A stretch of DNA of 64,000 bases, taken from NCBI GenBank assembly GCA_963920575.1, contig OY986968.1, forward strand, positions 77,001-141,000, in the 5' to 3' direction. Under the pieces are notes generated by a model. That model was not told the origin of the DNA. It made no database searches and was given only the letters and a program-made list of their open reading frames with translations. Both the position numbers and the translations under genes were made by a program. Within the stretch, counting starts at the first letter, position 1. The number at the start of each line of letters is the position of its first letter. Shown one piece after another: positions 30,601 through 44,365 of the stretch. Source of the DNA: Narthecium ossifragum. Taxonomy: Eukaryota; Streptophyta; Magnoliopsida; Dioscoreales; Nartheciaceae.

Positions 30601-33600
30601 ACTCCGACCTTTTTACCATTACTACGTTCCCTAATGCCCTATATACCTATACGGATTTTTTAGACGAAATATATTAGATTAACTTTTAAACATTTCACTA
30701 TTTACTCTCCAATTTTCACTTTTTACCCTGCCTTTATTTACCTTTTCCATATCATTTTTTAATTTTTCACTCCAATCTTTTTACTTCTTATTTTTTACCA
30801 TTACTACATTCCCTAATGCCCTATATACCTATACCGATTTTTTAGACGAAATATATTAAATTAATTATTAACCATTTCACTTTTTACTCTACAATTTTCA
30901 CTTTTTTCCCTGCCTTTATTTACCTTTACCATAACATTTTTTACTCTTCAATCCGACCTTTTTACTTCTTATTTTTTTACCATTACAACATTCCCTAATG
31001 TCCTATATACTAGTATGGAGTTTGTAGACGAAATATATTATATTAACTATTAAACATTTCACTTTTTACTCTCCAATTTTCACTTTTTACCCTGCCTTTA
31101 TTTACCTTTTCCATATCATTTTCTTATTTTTCACTCCGACCATTTTACTTCTTATTTTTTACAATTACTACGTTCCCTAATGCCCTATATACCTATACGG
31201 ATTTTGTAGACGAAATATATTAGATTAACTTTTAACCATTTCAGTATTTACTCTCCAATTTTCACTTTTTACCCTGCCTTTATTTACCTTTTCCATATCA
31301 TTTTTTAATTTTTCACTCCGACCTTTTTACTTCTTATTTTTTACCATTACTACATTCCATAATGCCCTATATACCTAAACGAGGTTTGTAGATGAAATAA
31401 TTAGATTAACTTTTAATCATTTCACTTTTTTCTCTAATAATTTCACTTTTTACCCTGGCTTTATTTACCTTTTCCATATCATTTTTTAATTTTTCACTCC
31501 GACCTTTTTACTTCTTATTTTTTACCATTACTACGTTCCCTAATGCCCTATATACCTATACGGATTTTGTAGACGAAATATATTAGATTAACTTTTAAAC
31601 ATTTCACTATTTACTCTCCAATTCTCACTTTTTACCCTTCCTTTATTTACCTTTTCCATATCATTTTTTTATTTTTCACTCTGACATTTTTACTTCCTAT
31701 TTTTTACCATTACTACAATCCCTAATGCCCTATATACCTATACCGATTTTTTAGACGAAATATATTAGATTAATTATTAACCATTTCACTTTTTACTCTA
31801 CAATTTTCACTTTTTACCCTGCCTTTATTTACCTTTTCCATATCATTTTTTACTCTTCAATCCGACCTTTTTACTTCTTATCTTTTTCCCATTACAACAT
31901 TCCCTAAAGCCCTATATACTTATATGGAGTTTGTAGACGAAATATATTATATTAACTATAAAACATTTCACTTTTTACTCACCAATTTTCACTTTTTACC
32001 CTGCCTTTATTTACCTTTTCCATATCATTTTCTTATTTTTCACTCCGACCATTTTAATTCTTATTTTTTACCATTACTACGTTCCCAAATGCCCTATATA
32101 CCTATACGGATTTTGTAGACGAAATATGTTAGATTAACTTTTAACCATTTCACTATTTACTCTCCAGTTTTCACTTTTTACCCTGCCTTTATTTAACTTT
32201 TCCATATCATTTTTTAATTTTTCACTCCGACCTTTTTACTTCTTATTTTTTACCATTACTACATTCCCTAATGCCCTATATACCTAAACGGAGTTTATAG
32301 ATGAAATATATTAGATTAACTTTTAATCATTTCACTTTTTTCACTAATAATTTCACTTTTTACCCTGGCTTTATTTTCCTTTTCCATATCATTTTTTAAT
32401 TTTTCACTCCGACCTTTTTACTTCTTATTTTTTACCATTATTACGTTCCCTAATGCCCAATATACCTATACGGATTTTGTAGACGAAATATATTAGATTA
32501 ACTTTTAACCATTTCACTATTTACTCTCCAATTTTCACTTTTAACCCTGCCTTTATTTACCTTTTCCATATCATTTTTTAATTTTTCACTTCGACCTTGT
32601 TACTTCTAATTTTTTACCATTACTACTTTCCCTAATGCCCAATATACCTAAACGGAGTTTGTAGATGAAATATATTAGACTAACTTTTAATCATTTCACT
32701 TTTTTCTCTAATAATTTCACTTTTTACCCTGGCTTTATTTACCTTTTACATATCATTTTTAAATTTTTCACTCCGAGCTTTTTACTTCTTATTTTTTACC
32801 ATTACTACGTTCCCTAAAGCCCTATATACCTATACGGATTTTGTAGACGAAATATATTAAATTAATTATTAACCATTTCACTTTTTACTCTACAATTTTC
32901 ACTTTTTAACCTGCCTTTATTTACCTTTTCCATATCATTTTTTACTTTTCACTCCGACCTTTTTACTTCTTATTTTTTACCATTATTACGTTCCCTAATG
33001 CCCAATATACCTATACGGATTTTGTAGACGAAATATATTAGATTAACTTTTAACCATTTCACTATTTACTCTCCAATTTTCACTTTTAACCCTGCCTTTA
33101 TTTACCTTTTCTATATCATTTTTTAATTTTTCACTTCGACATTTTTACTTCTAATTTTTTACCATTACTACTTTCCCTAATTCCCTATATACCTAAACGG
33201 AGTTTGTAGATGAAATATATTAGATTAACATTTAACCATTTCACTATTTACTCTCCAATTTTCACTTTTTCCCCTGCCTTTATTTACCTTTTCCATATCA
33301 TTTTTTAATTTTTCACTCCGACCTTTTTACTTCTTATTTTTTACCATTACTACATTCCATAATGCCCTATATACCTAAACGGAGTTTGTAGATGAAATAT
33401 ATTAGATTAACTTTTAATCATTTCACTTTTTTCACTAATAATTTCACTTTTTACCCTGGCTTTATTTACCTTTTACATATCATTTTTTAATTTTTCACTC
33501 CGACCTTTTTACTTTTTATTTTTTACCATTATTACGTTCCCTAATGCCCTATATACCTATACGGATTATGTAGACGAAATATATTAGATTAATTATTAAC

Positions 33601-34974
33601 CATTTCACTTTTTACTCTCCAATTTTCTCTTTTTACCCTGCCTTTATTTACCTTTTCCATATCTTTTTTTACTTTTCACTCCGACCTTTTTACTTCTTAT
33701 TTATTTCCCATTACTACATTCCCTAATGCCCTATATACTTATATGGAGTTTGTAGACGAAATATATTAGATTAATTATTCAACATTCTACTTTTTACTCT
33801 CCAATTTTCACTTTTTACACTGCCTTTATTTACCTTTTCCATATCATTTTCTTATTTTTCACTCCGACCATTTTACTTCTTATTTTTTACCATTACAACG
33901 TTCCCTAATGCCCTATATACCTATACGGATTTTGTAGACGAAATATATTAGATTAATTTTTAACCATTTCACTTTTCACTCTCCAATTTTCACTTTTTGC
34001 CTTGCCTTTATTTACCTTTTCCATTTCATTTTTTAATTTTTCACTTCAACCTTTTTACTTCTAATTTTTTACCATTACTACATTCCCTAATGCCCTATAT
34101 ACCTAAACGGAGTTTGTAGATGAAATATATTAGATTAACTTTTTACCATTTCACTTTTTACTCTAAAAATTTCACTTTTTACCCTGGCTTTATTTACCTT
34201 TTCCATATAATTTTTTAATTTTTCACTCCGACCTTTTTACTTCTAATTTTTTACCATTACTACGATCCCTAATGCCCTATATACCAATACGGATTTTGTA
34301 GACGAAATATATTAGATTAACTTTTAAACATTTCACTATTTACTCTCCAATTTTCACTTTTTACCCTGCCTTTATTTACCTTTTCCATATCATTTTTTAA
34401 TTTTTCACTCCAATCTTTTTACTTCTTATTTTTTACCATTACTACATTCCCTAATGCCCTATATACCTATACCGATTTTTTAGACGAAATATATTAAATT
34501 AATTATTAACCATTTCACTTTTTACTCTACAATTTTCACTTTTTTCCCTGCCTTTATTTACCTTTACCATATCATTTTTTACTCTTCAATCCGACCTTTT
34601 TACTTATTATTTTTTTCCCATTACAACATTCCCTAATACCCTATATACTAATATGGAGTTTGTAGACGAAATATATTATATTAACTATTAAACATTTCAC
34701 TTTTTACTCTCCAATTTTCACTTTTTACCATGCCTTTATTTACCTTTTCCATATCATTTTCTTATTTTTCACTCCGACCATTTTACTTCTTATTTTTTAC
34801 AATTACTACGTTCCCTAATGCCCTATATACCTATACGGATTTTGTAGACGAAATATATTAGATTAACTTTTAACCATTTCACTATTTACTTGCCAATTTT
34901 CACTTTTTACCCTGACTTTATTTACCTTTTCCATATCATTTTTTAATTTTTCACTCCGACCTTTTTACTTCTTA

Positions 34975-37900
34975 TTTTTTACCATTTTTCACTCCGACCT
35001 TTATTTACCTTTTCCCTAATTTTTTCCAATTTTCACTTTTTACCCTGTATTTATTTACCTTTTCCATATCATTTTTTACTTTTCACTCCGACCTTTTTAC
35101 TTCTTATTTTTTAGCGTTAGTACATTCCCTAATACCCTATATACCTATACGGATTTTGTAAACGAAATATATTAGATTAACTAAAAACCATTTCACTTTT
35201 TACTCTCCAATTTTCACTTTTTACCCTGCCTTTATTTACCTTTTCCATATCATTTTTTACTTTTCAATCCGACCTTTTTACTTCTTATTTTTTTACCATT
35301 ACTACTTTCCCTAATGTCCAATATACGAATACGGAGTTTGTAGACGAAATATATGAGATTAACTATTAACCATTTCACTTTTTACTCTCCAATTTTCACT
35401 TTTTACCCTGCCTTTATTTACCGTATCCATAGCATTTTTTACTTTTCAATCCGACCTTTTTACTTCTTATTTTTTTCCCATTACTACATTCCCTAATGCC
35501 CTATATACCTAAACGGAGTTTGTAGATGAAATATATTAGATTAACTTTTAATCATCTCACTTTTTTCTCTAATAATTTCACTTTTTACCCTGTCTTTATT
35601 TACCTTTTCCATATCCTTTTTTAATTTTTCACTCCGACCTTTTTACTTCTTATTTTTTACCATTATTACGTTCCCTAATGCCCTATATACCTATACGGAT
35701 TTTGTAGACGAAATATATTGGATTAACTTTTAACCATTTCACTATTTACTCTCTAATTTTCACTTTTTACCCTGGCTTTATTTACCTTTTCCATATCATT
35801 TTTTACTTTTTCACTCCGACCTTTTTACTTCTTATTTTTTACCATTACTACATTCCTTAATGCCCTATATACCTATACGGATTTTGTAAACGAAATATAT
35901 TAGATTAATTTTTAACCATTTCACTTTTTACTCTCCAATTTTCACTTTTTGCCCTGCCTTTAATTACCTTTTCCATATCATTTTTTAATTTTTCACTTCG
36001 ACCTTTTTACTTCTAATTTTTTACCATTACTACTTTCCCTAATGCCGTATATACCTATACGGATTTTGTAGACGAAATATATTAGATTAACTTTTAACCA
36101 TTTCACTATTTACTCTCCAATTTTCACTTTTTACCCTGCCTTTATTTACCTTTTCCATATCATTTTTTAATTTTTCACTCCGACCTTTTTACTTCTTATT
36201 TTTTACCATTTTTCACTCCGACCTTTATTTACCTTTTCCCTAATTTTTTCCAATTTTCACTTTTTACCCTGTATTTATTTACCTTTTCCATATCATTTTT
36301 TCCTTTTCACTCCGACCTTTTTACTTCTTATTTTTTAGCGTTAGTACATTCCCTAATACCCTATATACCTATACGGATTTTTTAAACGAAATATATTAGA
36401 TTAACTAAAAACCATTTCACTTTTTACTCTCCAATTTTCACTTTTTACCCTGCCTTTATTTACCTTTTCCATATCATTTTTTAATTTTCAATCCGACCTT
36501 TTTACTTCTTATTTTTTTACCATTACTACATTCCCTAATGTCCAATATACGAATACGGAGTTTGTAGACGAAATATATGAGATTAACTATTAACCATTTC
36601 ACTTTTTACTCTCCAATTTTCACTTTTTACCCTGCCTTTATTTCCCTTATCCATAGCATTTTTTACTTTTCAATCCGACCTTTTTACTTCTTATTTTTTT
36701 CCCATTACTACATTCCCTAATGCCCTATATACCTAAACGGAGTTTGTAGATGAAATATATTAGATTAACTTTTAATCATCTCACTTTTTTCTCTAATAAT
36801 TTCACTTTGTACCCTCTCTTTATCTACCTTTTCCATATCCTTTTTTAATTTTTCACTCCGAGCTTTTTACTTCTTATTTTTTACCATTATTACGTTCCCT
36901 AATGCCCTATATACCTATACGGATTATGTAGACGAAATATATTAGATTAATTATTAACCATTTCACTTTTTACTCTCCAATTTTCACTTTTTACCCTGCT
37001 TTATTTACATTTTCCATATCATTTTTTACTTTTCACTCCGACCTTTATACTTCTTATTTATTTCCCATTACTACATTCCCTAATGCCCTATATACTTATA
37101 TGGAGTTTGTAGACGAAATATATTAGATTAACTATTCAACATATCACTTTTTACTCTCCAATTTTCACTTTTTATACTGCCTTTATTTACCTTTTTCATA
37201 TCATTTTCTTATTTTTCACACCGACCATTTTACTTCTTATTTTTTACCATTACTACGTTCCCTAATGCCCTATATACCTATATGGATTTTGTAGACGAAA
37301 TATATTAGATTAACTTTTAACCATTTCACTATTTACTCTCCAATTTTCACTTTTTACCCTGCCTTTATTTACCTTTTCCATATCATTTTTTAATTTTTCA
37401 CTCCGACCTTTTTACTTCTTATTTTTTACCATTACTACATTCCATAATGCCCTATATATCTAAACGGAGTTTGTAGATGAAATATATTAGATTAACTTTT
37501 AATCATTTCACTTTTTTCTCTAATAATTTCACTTTTTACCCAGTCTTTATTTACCTTTTCCATATCATTTTTCAATTTTTCACTCCGACCTTTTTACTTC
37601 TTATTTTTTACCATTATTACGTTCCCTAATGCCCTATATACCTATACGGATTATGTAGCCGAAATATATTAGATTAATTATTAACCATTTCACTTTTTAC
37701 TCTCCAATTTTCACTTTTTACCCTGCTTTATTTACCATTTCCATATCATTTTTTACTTTTCACTCCGACCTTTATACTTCTTATTTATTTCCCATTACTA
37801 CATTCCCTAATGCCATATATACTTATATGGAGTTTGTAGACGAAATATATTAGATTAACTATTCAACATTTCACTTTTTACTCTCCAATTTTCACTTTTT

Positions 37901-40010
37901 ACACTGCCTTTATTTACCTTTTCCATATCATTTTCTTATTTTTCACTCCGACCATTTTACTTCTTATTTTTTACCATTACTACGTTCCCTAATGCCCTAT
38001 ATACCTATACGGATTTTGTTGACGAAATATATTAGATTAATCTTTAACCATTTCACTTTTCACTCTCCAATTTTCACTTTTTTCCCTGCCTTTATTTACC
38101 TTTTCCATTTCATTTTTTAATTTTTCACTTCAACCTTTTTACTTCTAATTTTTTACCATTAATACATTCCCTAATACCCTATATACCTAAACGGAGTTTG
38201 TATATGAAATATATTAGATTAACTTTTAACCATTTCACTTTTTACTCTAAAAATTTCACTTTTTACCCTGGCTTTATTTACCTTTTCCATATAATTTTTT
38301 AATTTTTAACTCCGACCTTTTTACTTCTAATTTTTTACCATTACTACGTTCCCTAATGCCCTATATAGCTATACGGATTTTGTAGACGAAATATATTAGA
38401 TTAACTTCTAAACATTTCACTATTTACTCTCCAATTTTCACTTTTTACCCTCCCTTTATTTACCTTTTCCATATCATTTTTTAATTTTTCACTCCGACCT
38501 TTTTACTTCTTATTTTTTACCATTACTACATTCCCTAATGCCCTATATACCTATACCGATTTTTTAGACGAAATATATTAGATTAATTATTAACCATTTC
38601 ACTTTTTACTCTACAATTTTCACTTTTTGCCCTGCCTTTAATTACCTTTTCCATATCATTTTTTAATTTTTCACTTCGACCTTTTTACTTCTAATTTTTT
38701 ACCATTACTACTTTCCCTAATGCCGTATATACCTATACGGATTTTGTAGACGAAATATATTAGATTAACTTTTAACCATTTCACTATTTACACTCCAATT
38801 TTCACTTTTTACCCTGCCTTTATTTACCTTTTCCATATCATTTTTGAATTTTTCACCCCGACCTTTTTACTTTTTATTTTTTACCATTTTTCACTCCGAC
38901 CTTTATTTACCTTTTCCCTAATTTTTTCCAATTTTCACTTTTTACCCTGTATTTATTTACCTTTTCCATATCATTTTTTACTTTTCACTCCGACCTTTTT
39001 ACTTTTTATTTTTTAGCGTTACTACATTCCCTAATACCCTATATACCTATACGGCTTTTGTAAACGAAATATATTAGATTAACTAAAAACCTTTTCACTT
39101 TTTACTCTCCAATTTTCACTTTTTACCCTTCCTTTATTTACCTTTTCCATATCATTTTTTACTTTTCAATCCGACCTTTTTACTTCTTATTTTTTTACCA
39201 TTAGTACATTCCCTAATGTCCAATATACGAATACGAAGTTTGTAAACGAAATATATGAGATTAACTATTAACCATTTCACTTTTTACTCTCCAATTTTAA
39301 CTTTTTACCCTGCCTTTATTTACCTTATCCATATCATTTTTTACTTTTCAATCCGACCTTTTTACTTCTTATTTTTTTCCCATTACTACATTCCCTAATG
39401 CCCTATATACTTATACGGAGTTTGTAGACGAAATATATTAGATTAACTATTTAACATTTCACTTTTTACTCTCCAATTTTCACTTTTTACCTTGCCTTTA
39501 TTTACCTTTTCCATATCATTTTTTTATTTTTCACTCCGACCTTTTTACTTCTTATTTTTTACCATTACTACGTTCCCTAATGCCCTATATAGCTATACGG
39601 ATTTTGTAGACGAAATATATTAGATTAACTTTTAATCATTTCACTATTTACTCTAAAAATTTCACTTTTTACCCTGGCTTTATTTACCTTTTCCATATCA
39701 TTTTTTAATTTTTCACTCCGACCTTTTTACTTCTTATTTTTTACCATTATTACGTTCCCTAATGCCCAATATACCTATACGGATTTTGTAGACGAAATAT
39801 ATTAGATTAACTTTTAACCATTTCACTATTTACTCTCCAATTTTCACTTTTTACCCTGCCTTTATTTACCTTTTCCATATCATTTTTTAATTTTTCACTC
39901 CGACATTTTTACTTCTTATTTTTTACCATTTTTCACTCCGACCTTTATTTACCTTTTCCCTAATTTTTTCCAATTTTCACTTTTTACCCTGTATTTATTT
40001 ACCTTTTCCA
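34975..40010. repeat. Rearranged chimeric monomer in four copies
   Basis: A scrambled segment in which ACCATT runs into TTTCACTCCGACC, then TTTATTTACC, TTTTCCCTAATTTTTTCC and CCCTGTATTTATTTACC, appears at 34,981, 36,205, 38,883 and 39,925. Each copy is followed by the same TTTTTTAGCGTTA variant. The intervals are 1,224, 2,678 and 1,042 bp. The variant GCCCTGCCTTTAATTACC precedes two of the copies (about 35,950 and 38,631) at nearly the same 2.68-kb offset. One rearrangement was therefore spread by multi-monomer amplification. Confidence 0.75.
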
Positions 40011-43000
40011 TATCATTTTTTACTTTTCACTCCGACCTTTTTACTTCTTATTTTTTAGCGTTAGTACATTCCCTAATACCCTATATACCTATACGGATTT
40101 TTTAAACGAAATATATTAGATTAACTAAAAACCATTTCACTTTTTACTCTCCAATTTTCAATTTTTACCCTACTTATATACTTTTGGGATATCATTTTTT
40201 ACTATTCTTCCCACCTTTTTAATTCTTATTTTTTTCCATTACTACATTACCCAATGCCCTATATACCTATACGGATTATGTAGACTTAATATATTAGATT
40301 AAGTTTTAACCATTTCACCTTTTACTCTCCAATTTTCACTTTTTACCCTCCTTTATTTACCTTTTCCAAATCATTTTTTACTTTTTCCTCGGACCTTCTT
40401 AATTCTTATTTTTTTTCCATTACTACATTTCCTAATGCCCTATATACCTATACGGATTATGTAGACTTAATATATTAGATAAAGTTTTAACCTTTTCACG
40501 TTTTACACTCCAATTTTCACTTTTTAAACTGCTTTATTTACCTTTTCCATATCATTTTTTACTTTTTCCTCCGACCTTTATAATTCTTATTTTGTCCATT
40601 ACTACATTCCCTAATACCTAATATACCTCTACGGATTATGTAGACTTAATATATTAGATTAAGTTTTAACAATTTCACTTTTTACTCTCCAATTTTCACT
40701 TTTTACCTTTCCTTATTTACCTTTTCCATATCATTTTTTACTTTTTCACCCGACATTTTTAATTCTTATTTCTTTCCATTACTACATTTCATAATGCCCT
40801 ATATACCTATATGGAATATGTAGACTAAATATATTAGATTAAATTTTAACCTTTTCTCTTGTTACTCTCTAATTTTCACTTTTTACTCTCCAATTTTCAC
40901 TTTTTACCCTGCTTTATTTACCTTTTCCATATCGTTTTTTACTTTTTCCCCTGACATTTTTAATTCTTATGTTTTTTCCATTACTACATTCCCTAATGCC
41001 CTATATAACTATATGGATTATGTAAACTAAATATATTAGATTAACTTTTAAGCATTTCACTTTTTACTGTACAATATTCACTTTTTACCCTGCTTTATTT
41101 ACTTTTTCCATATCATTTTTTAATTTTTCCTCCGACCTTTTTAATTCTTATTTTTTCCATTACTATATTCCCTAATACCCTATATACCTATACGAATTAT
41201 GTAGACTTAATATATTACATTAAGTATTAGCCATTTCACCTTATACTCTCCAATTTTCACTTTTTACCCATCTTTATTTACCTTTTCCATATTATTTTTT
41301 ACTTTTTCCTCCGACCTTCTTAATTCTTATTTTTTTCCATTACTACATTCCCTAATGCCCGATATACCTATACGGATTATGTAGACTTAATATATTAGAT
41401 AAAGTTTTAACCTTTTCAGTTTTTACACTCCAATTTTCACTTTTTAAACCGCTTTATTTACCTTTTCCATATCATTTTTTACTTTTTCCTCCGAACCATT
41501 TACTTCGTATTTTTTTCCATTACTACATTCCCTAATGCCCTATATACCTATACGGATTATGTACTCTTAATATATTAGATAAAGTTTTAACCTTTTCACT
41601 TTTTACACTCCAATTTTCACTTTTTAAACTGCTTTATTTACCTTTTCCATATCATTTTTTACTTTTTCCTCCGACCTTTTTAATTCTTATTTTGTCCATT
41701 ACTACATTCCCTAATACCCAATATACCTATACGGATTATGTAGACTTAATATATTAGATTAAGTTTTAACAATTTCACTTTTTACTCTCCAATTTTCACT
41801 TTTTACTCTCCAATTTTCACTTTTTACCCTTCTTTATTTACCTTTTACATATCATTTTTTACTTTTTCACCCGACATTTTTAATTCTTATTTTTTTCCAT
41901 TACTACATTTTCTAATACCCTATATACCCATATGGATTATGTAGACTAAATATATTAGATTAAATTTTAACCTTTTCACTTGTTATTCTCCAATTTTCAC
42001 TTTTTACTCTCCAATTTTCACTTTTTACCCTGCTTTACTTACCTTTTTCATATCGTTTTTTACTTTTTACCCTGACATTTTTAATTCTTATGTTTTTTCC
42101 ATTACAACATTCCCTAATGCCCTATATACCTATATGGATTATGTAGACTAAATATATTAGATTAACTTTTAACCTTTTCACTTTTTACTCTCTAATTTTC
42201 ACTTTTTACCCTGCTTTATTTACTTTTTCCATATCATTTTTTACTTTTTCCTCCGACCTTTTTAATTCTTATTTTTTCCATTACTATATTCCCTAATACC
42301 CTATATACCTATACGGATTATGTAGACTTAATATATTACATTAAGATTTAGCCATTTCACCTTATACTCTCTAATTTTCACTTTTTACCCATCTTTATTT
42401 ACCTTTTCCATATCATTTTTTACTTTTTCCTCCGACCTTCTTAATTCTTATTTTTTTCCATTACTACATTCCATAATGCCCCATATACCTATACGGATTA
42501 TGTAGACAGAAAATATTAGATAAAGTTTTAACCTTTTCACTTTTTACACTCCAATTTTCACTTTTTAAACCGCTTTATTTACCTTTTCCATATCATTTTG
42601 TACTTTTTCCTCCGACCTTTTTAATTCTTATTTTGTCCATTACTACATTCCCTAATGCCCAATATAGCTATACGGATTATGTAGACTTAATATATTAGAT
42701 TAAGTTTTAACAATTTCACTTTTTACTCTCCAATTTTCACTTTTTACTCTCCAATTTTCACTTTTTACCCTTCTTTATTTACCTTTTCCATATCATTTTT
42801 TACTTTTTCACCCTACATTTTTAATTCTTATTTCTTTCCATTACTACATTTCATAATGCCCTATATACCTATATGGATTATGTAGACTAAATATATTAGA
42901 TTAAGTTTTAACCTTTTCACTTGTTACTCTCCAATTTTCACTTTTTACTCTCCAATTTTCACTTTTTACCCTAATTTATTTACCTTTTCCATATCGTTTT

Positions 43001-44194
43001 TTACTTTTTCCCCTTACATTTTTAATTCTTATGTTTTTTCCATTACTACATTCCCTAATGCCCTATATAACTATATAGATTATGTAGACTAAATATATTA
43101 GATTAACTTTTAACCATTTCACTTTTTACTCTCTAATTTTCACTTTTTACCCTGCTTGATTTACCTTTTCCATATCATTTTTTACTTTTTCCTCCGACCT
43201 TTTTAATTCTTATTTTTTCCAATACTAGATTCCCTAATACACTATGTACAAATACGAATTATGTAGACTTAATATATTAGATTAAGTTTTAACCATTTCA
43301 CCTCCTACTCTCCAATTTTCACTTTTTACCCTTCTTTATTTACCCTTTCCATATCATTTTTTACTTTTTCCTCCGACCTTTTTAATTCTTATTTTTTCCA
43401 TTACTACATTCCCTAATGGCCTATATACCTATACGGATTATGTAGACTTAATATATTAGATAAAGTTTTAACCTTTTCACTTTTTACACTCCAATTTTCA
43501 CTTTTTAAACCCCTTTATTTACCTTTTCCATATCATTTTTTACTTTTTCCACCGAACCATTTACTTCGTATTTTTTTCCTTTACTACATTCCCTAATGCC
43601 ATATATACCTATACGGATTATGTACACTTAATATATTAGATAAAGTTTTAACCTTTTCACTTTTTACACTCCAATTTTCACTTTTTACTATCCAATTTTC
43701 ACTTTTTACCCTTCTTTATTTACCTTTTCCATATCATTTTTTACTTTTTCCTCCGTCCTTTTTAATTCTTATTTTTTTCCATTACTACATTCCCTAATGC
43801 CCTATATACCAATGTGGATTATGTAGACTAAATATATTAGATTAAGTTTTAACCTTTTCACTTGTTACTCTCCAATTTTCACTTTTTACTCTCCAATTTT
43901 CACTTTTTACCCTGGTTTATTTACCTTTTCCAAATCATTTTTTACTTTTTCCTCCGACCTTCTTAATTCTTATTTTTTTCCATTACTACATTCCCTAATG
44001 CCCTATATCTATATGGATTATGTAGACTTAATATACTAGATAAAGTTTTAACCTTTTAACTTTTTACACTCCAATTTTCACTTTTTAAACCGCTTTATTT
44101 TCCTTTTTCATATCATTTTTTACTTTTTCCTCCGAACCATTTACTTCGTATTTTTTTCCATTATTACATTCCCTAATGCCCTATATACCTATAC

Positions 44195-44365
44195 GGATTA
44201 TGTAGACTAAATATATTAAATTAAGTTTTAACCATTTCACCTTATACTCTCCAATTTTCACCTTTTACCCATCTTTATACGGATTATGTAGACTAAATAT
44301 ATTAAATTAAGTTTTAACCATTTCACCTTATACTCTCCAATTTTCACCTTTTACCCATCTTTATT
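44195..44365. repeat. Perfect 86-bp tandem duplication (partial monomer)
   Basis: The stretch starting GGATTATGTAGACTAAATAT at 44,195 is repeated from 44,281. The two copies agree through about 84 bases, up to ACCCATCTTTAT. The unit is less than half a monomer. Perfect identity in a zone where neighbours differ at many sites indicates a recent local event. Confidence 0.85.

Larger units (their letters stand above)
19650..40160. repeat. Satellite subfamily B
   Basis: Monomers of about 180 bp with the diagnostic GACGAAATATATTAGATTAA, ACCATTTCAC, CTCCAATTTTCAC and CCTTTTCCATATC replace the subfamily A versions. Several monomer types alternate: GGAGTTTGTAGACG, CGGATTTTTTAGACG, AAACGGAGTTTGTAG, and one with TTTTTGCCCTGCC. 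Type markers recur at multi-monomer spacing, for example TTTTTGCCC at about 20,036, 25,126, 28,371, 30,375 and 33,999, suggesting degraded higher-order units. Some monomers carry deletions, for example near 26,328 (about 30 bp lost) and 30,613 (about 14 bp lost). No gene is seen. Confidence 0.9.
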
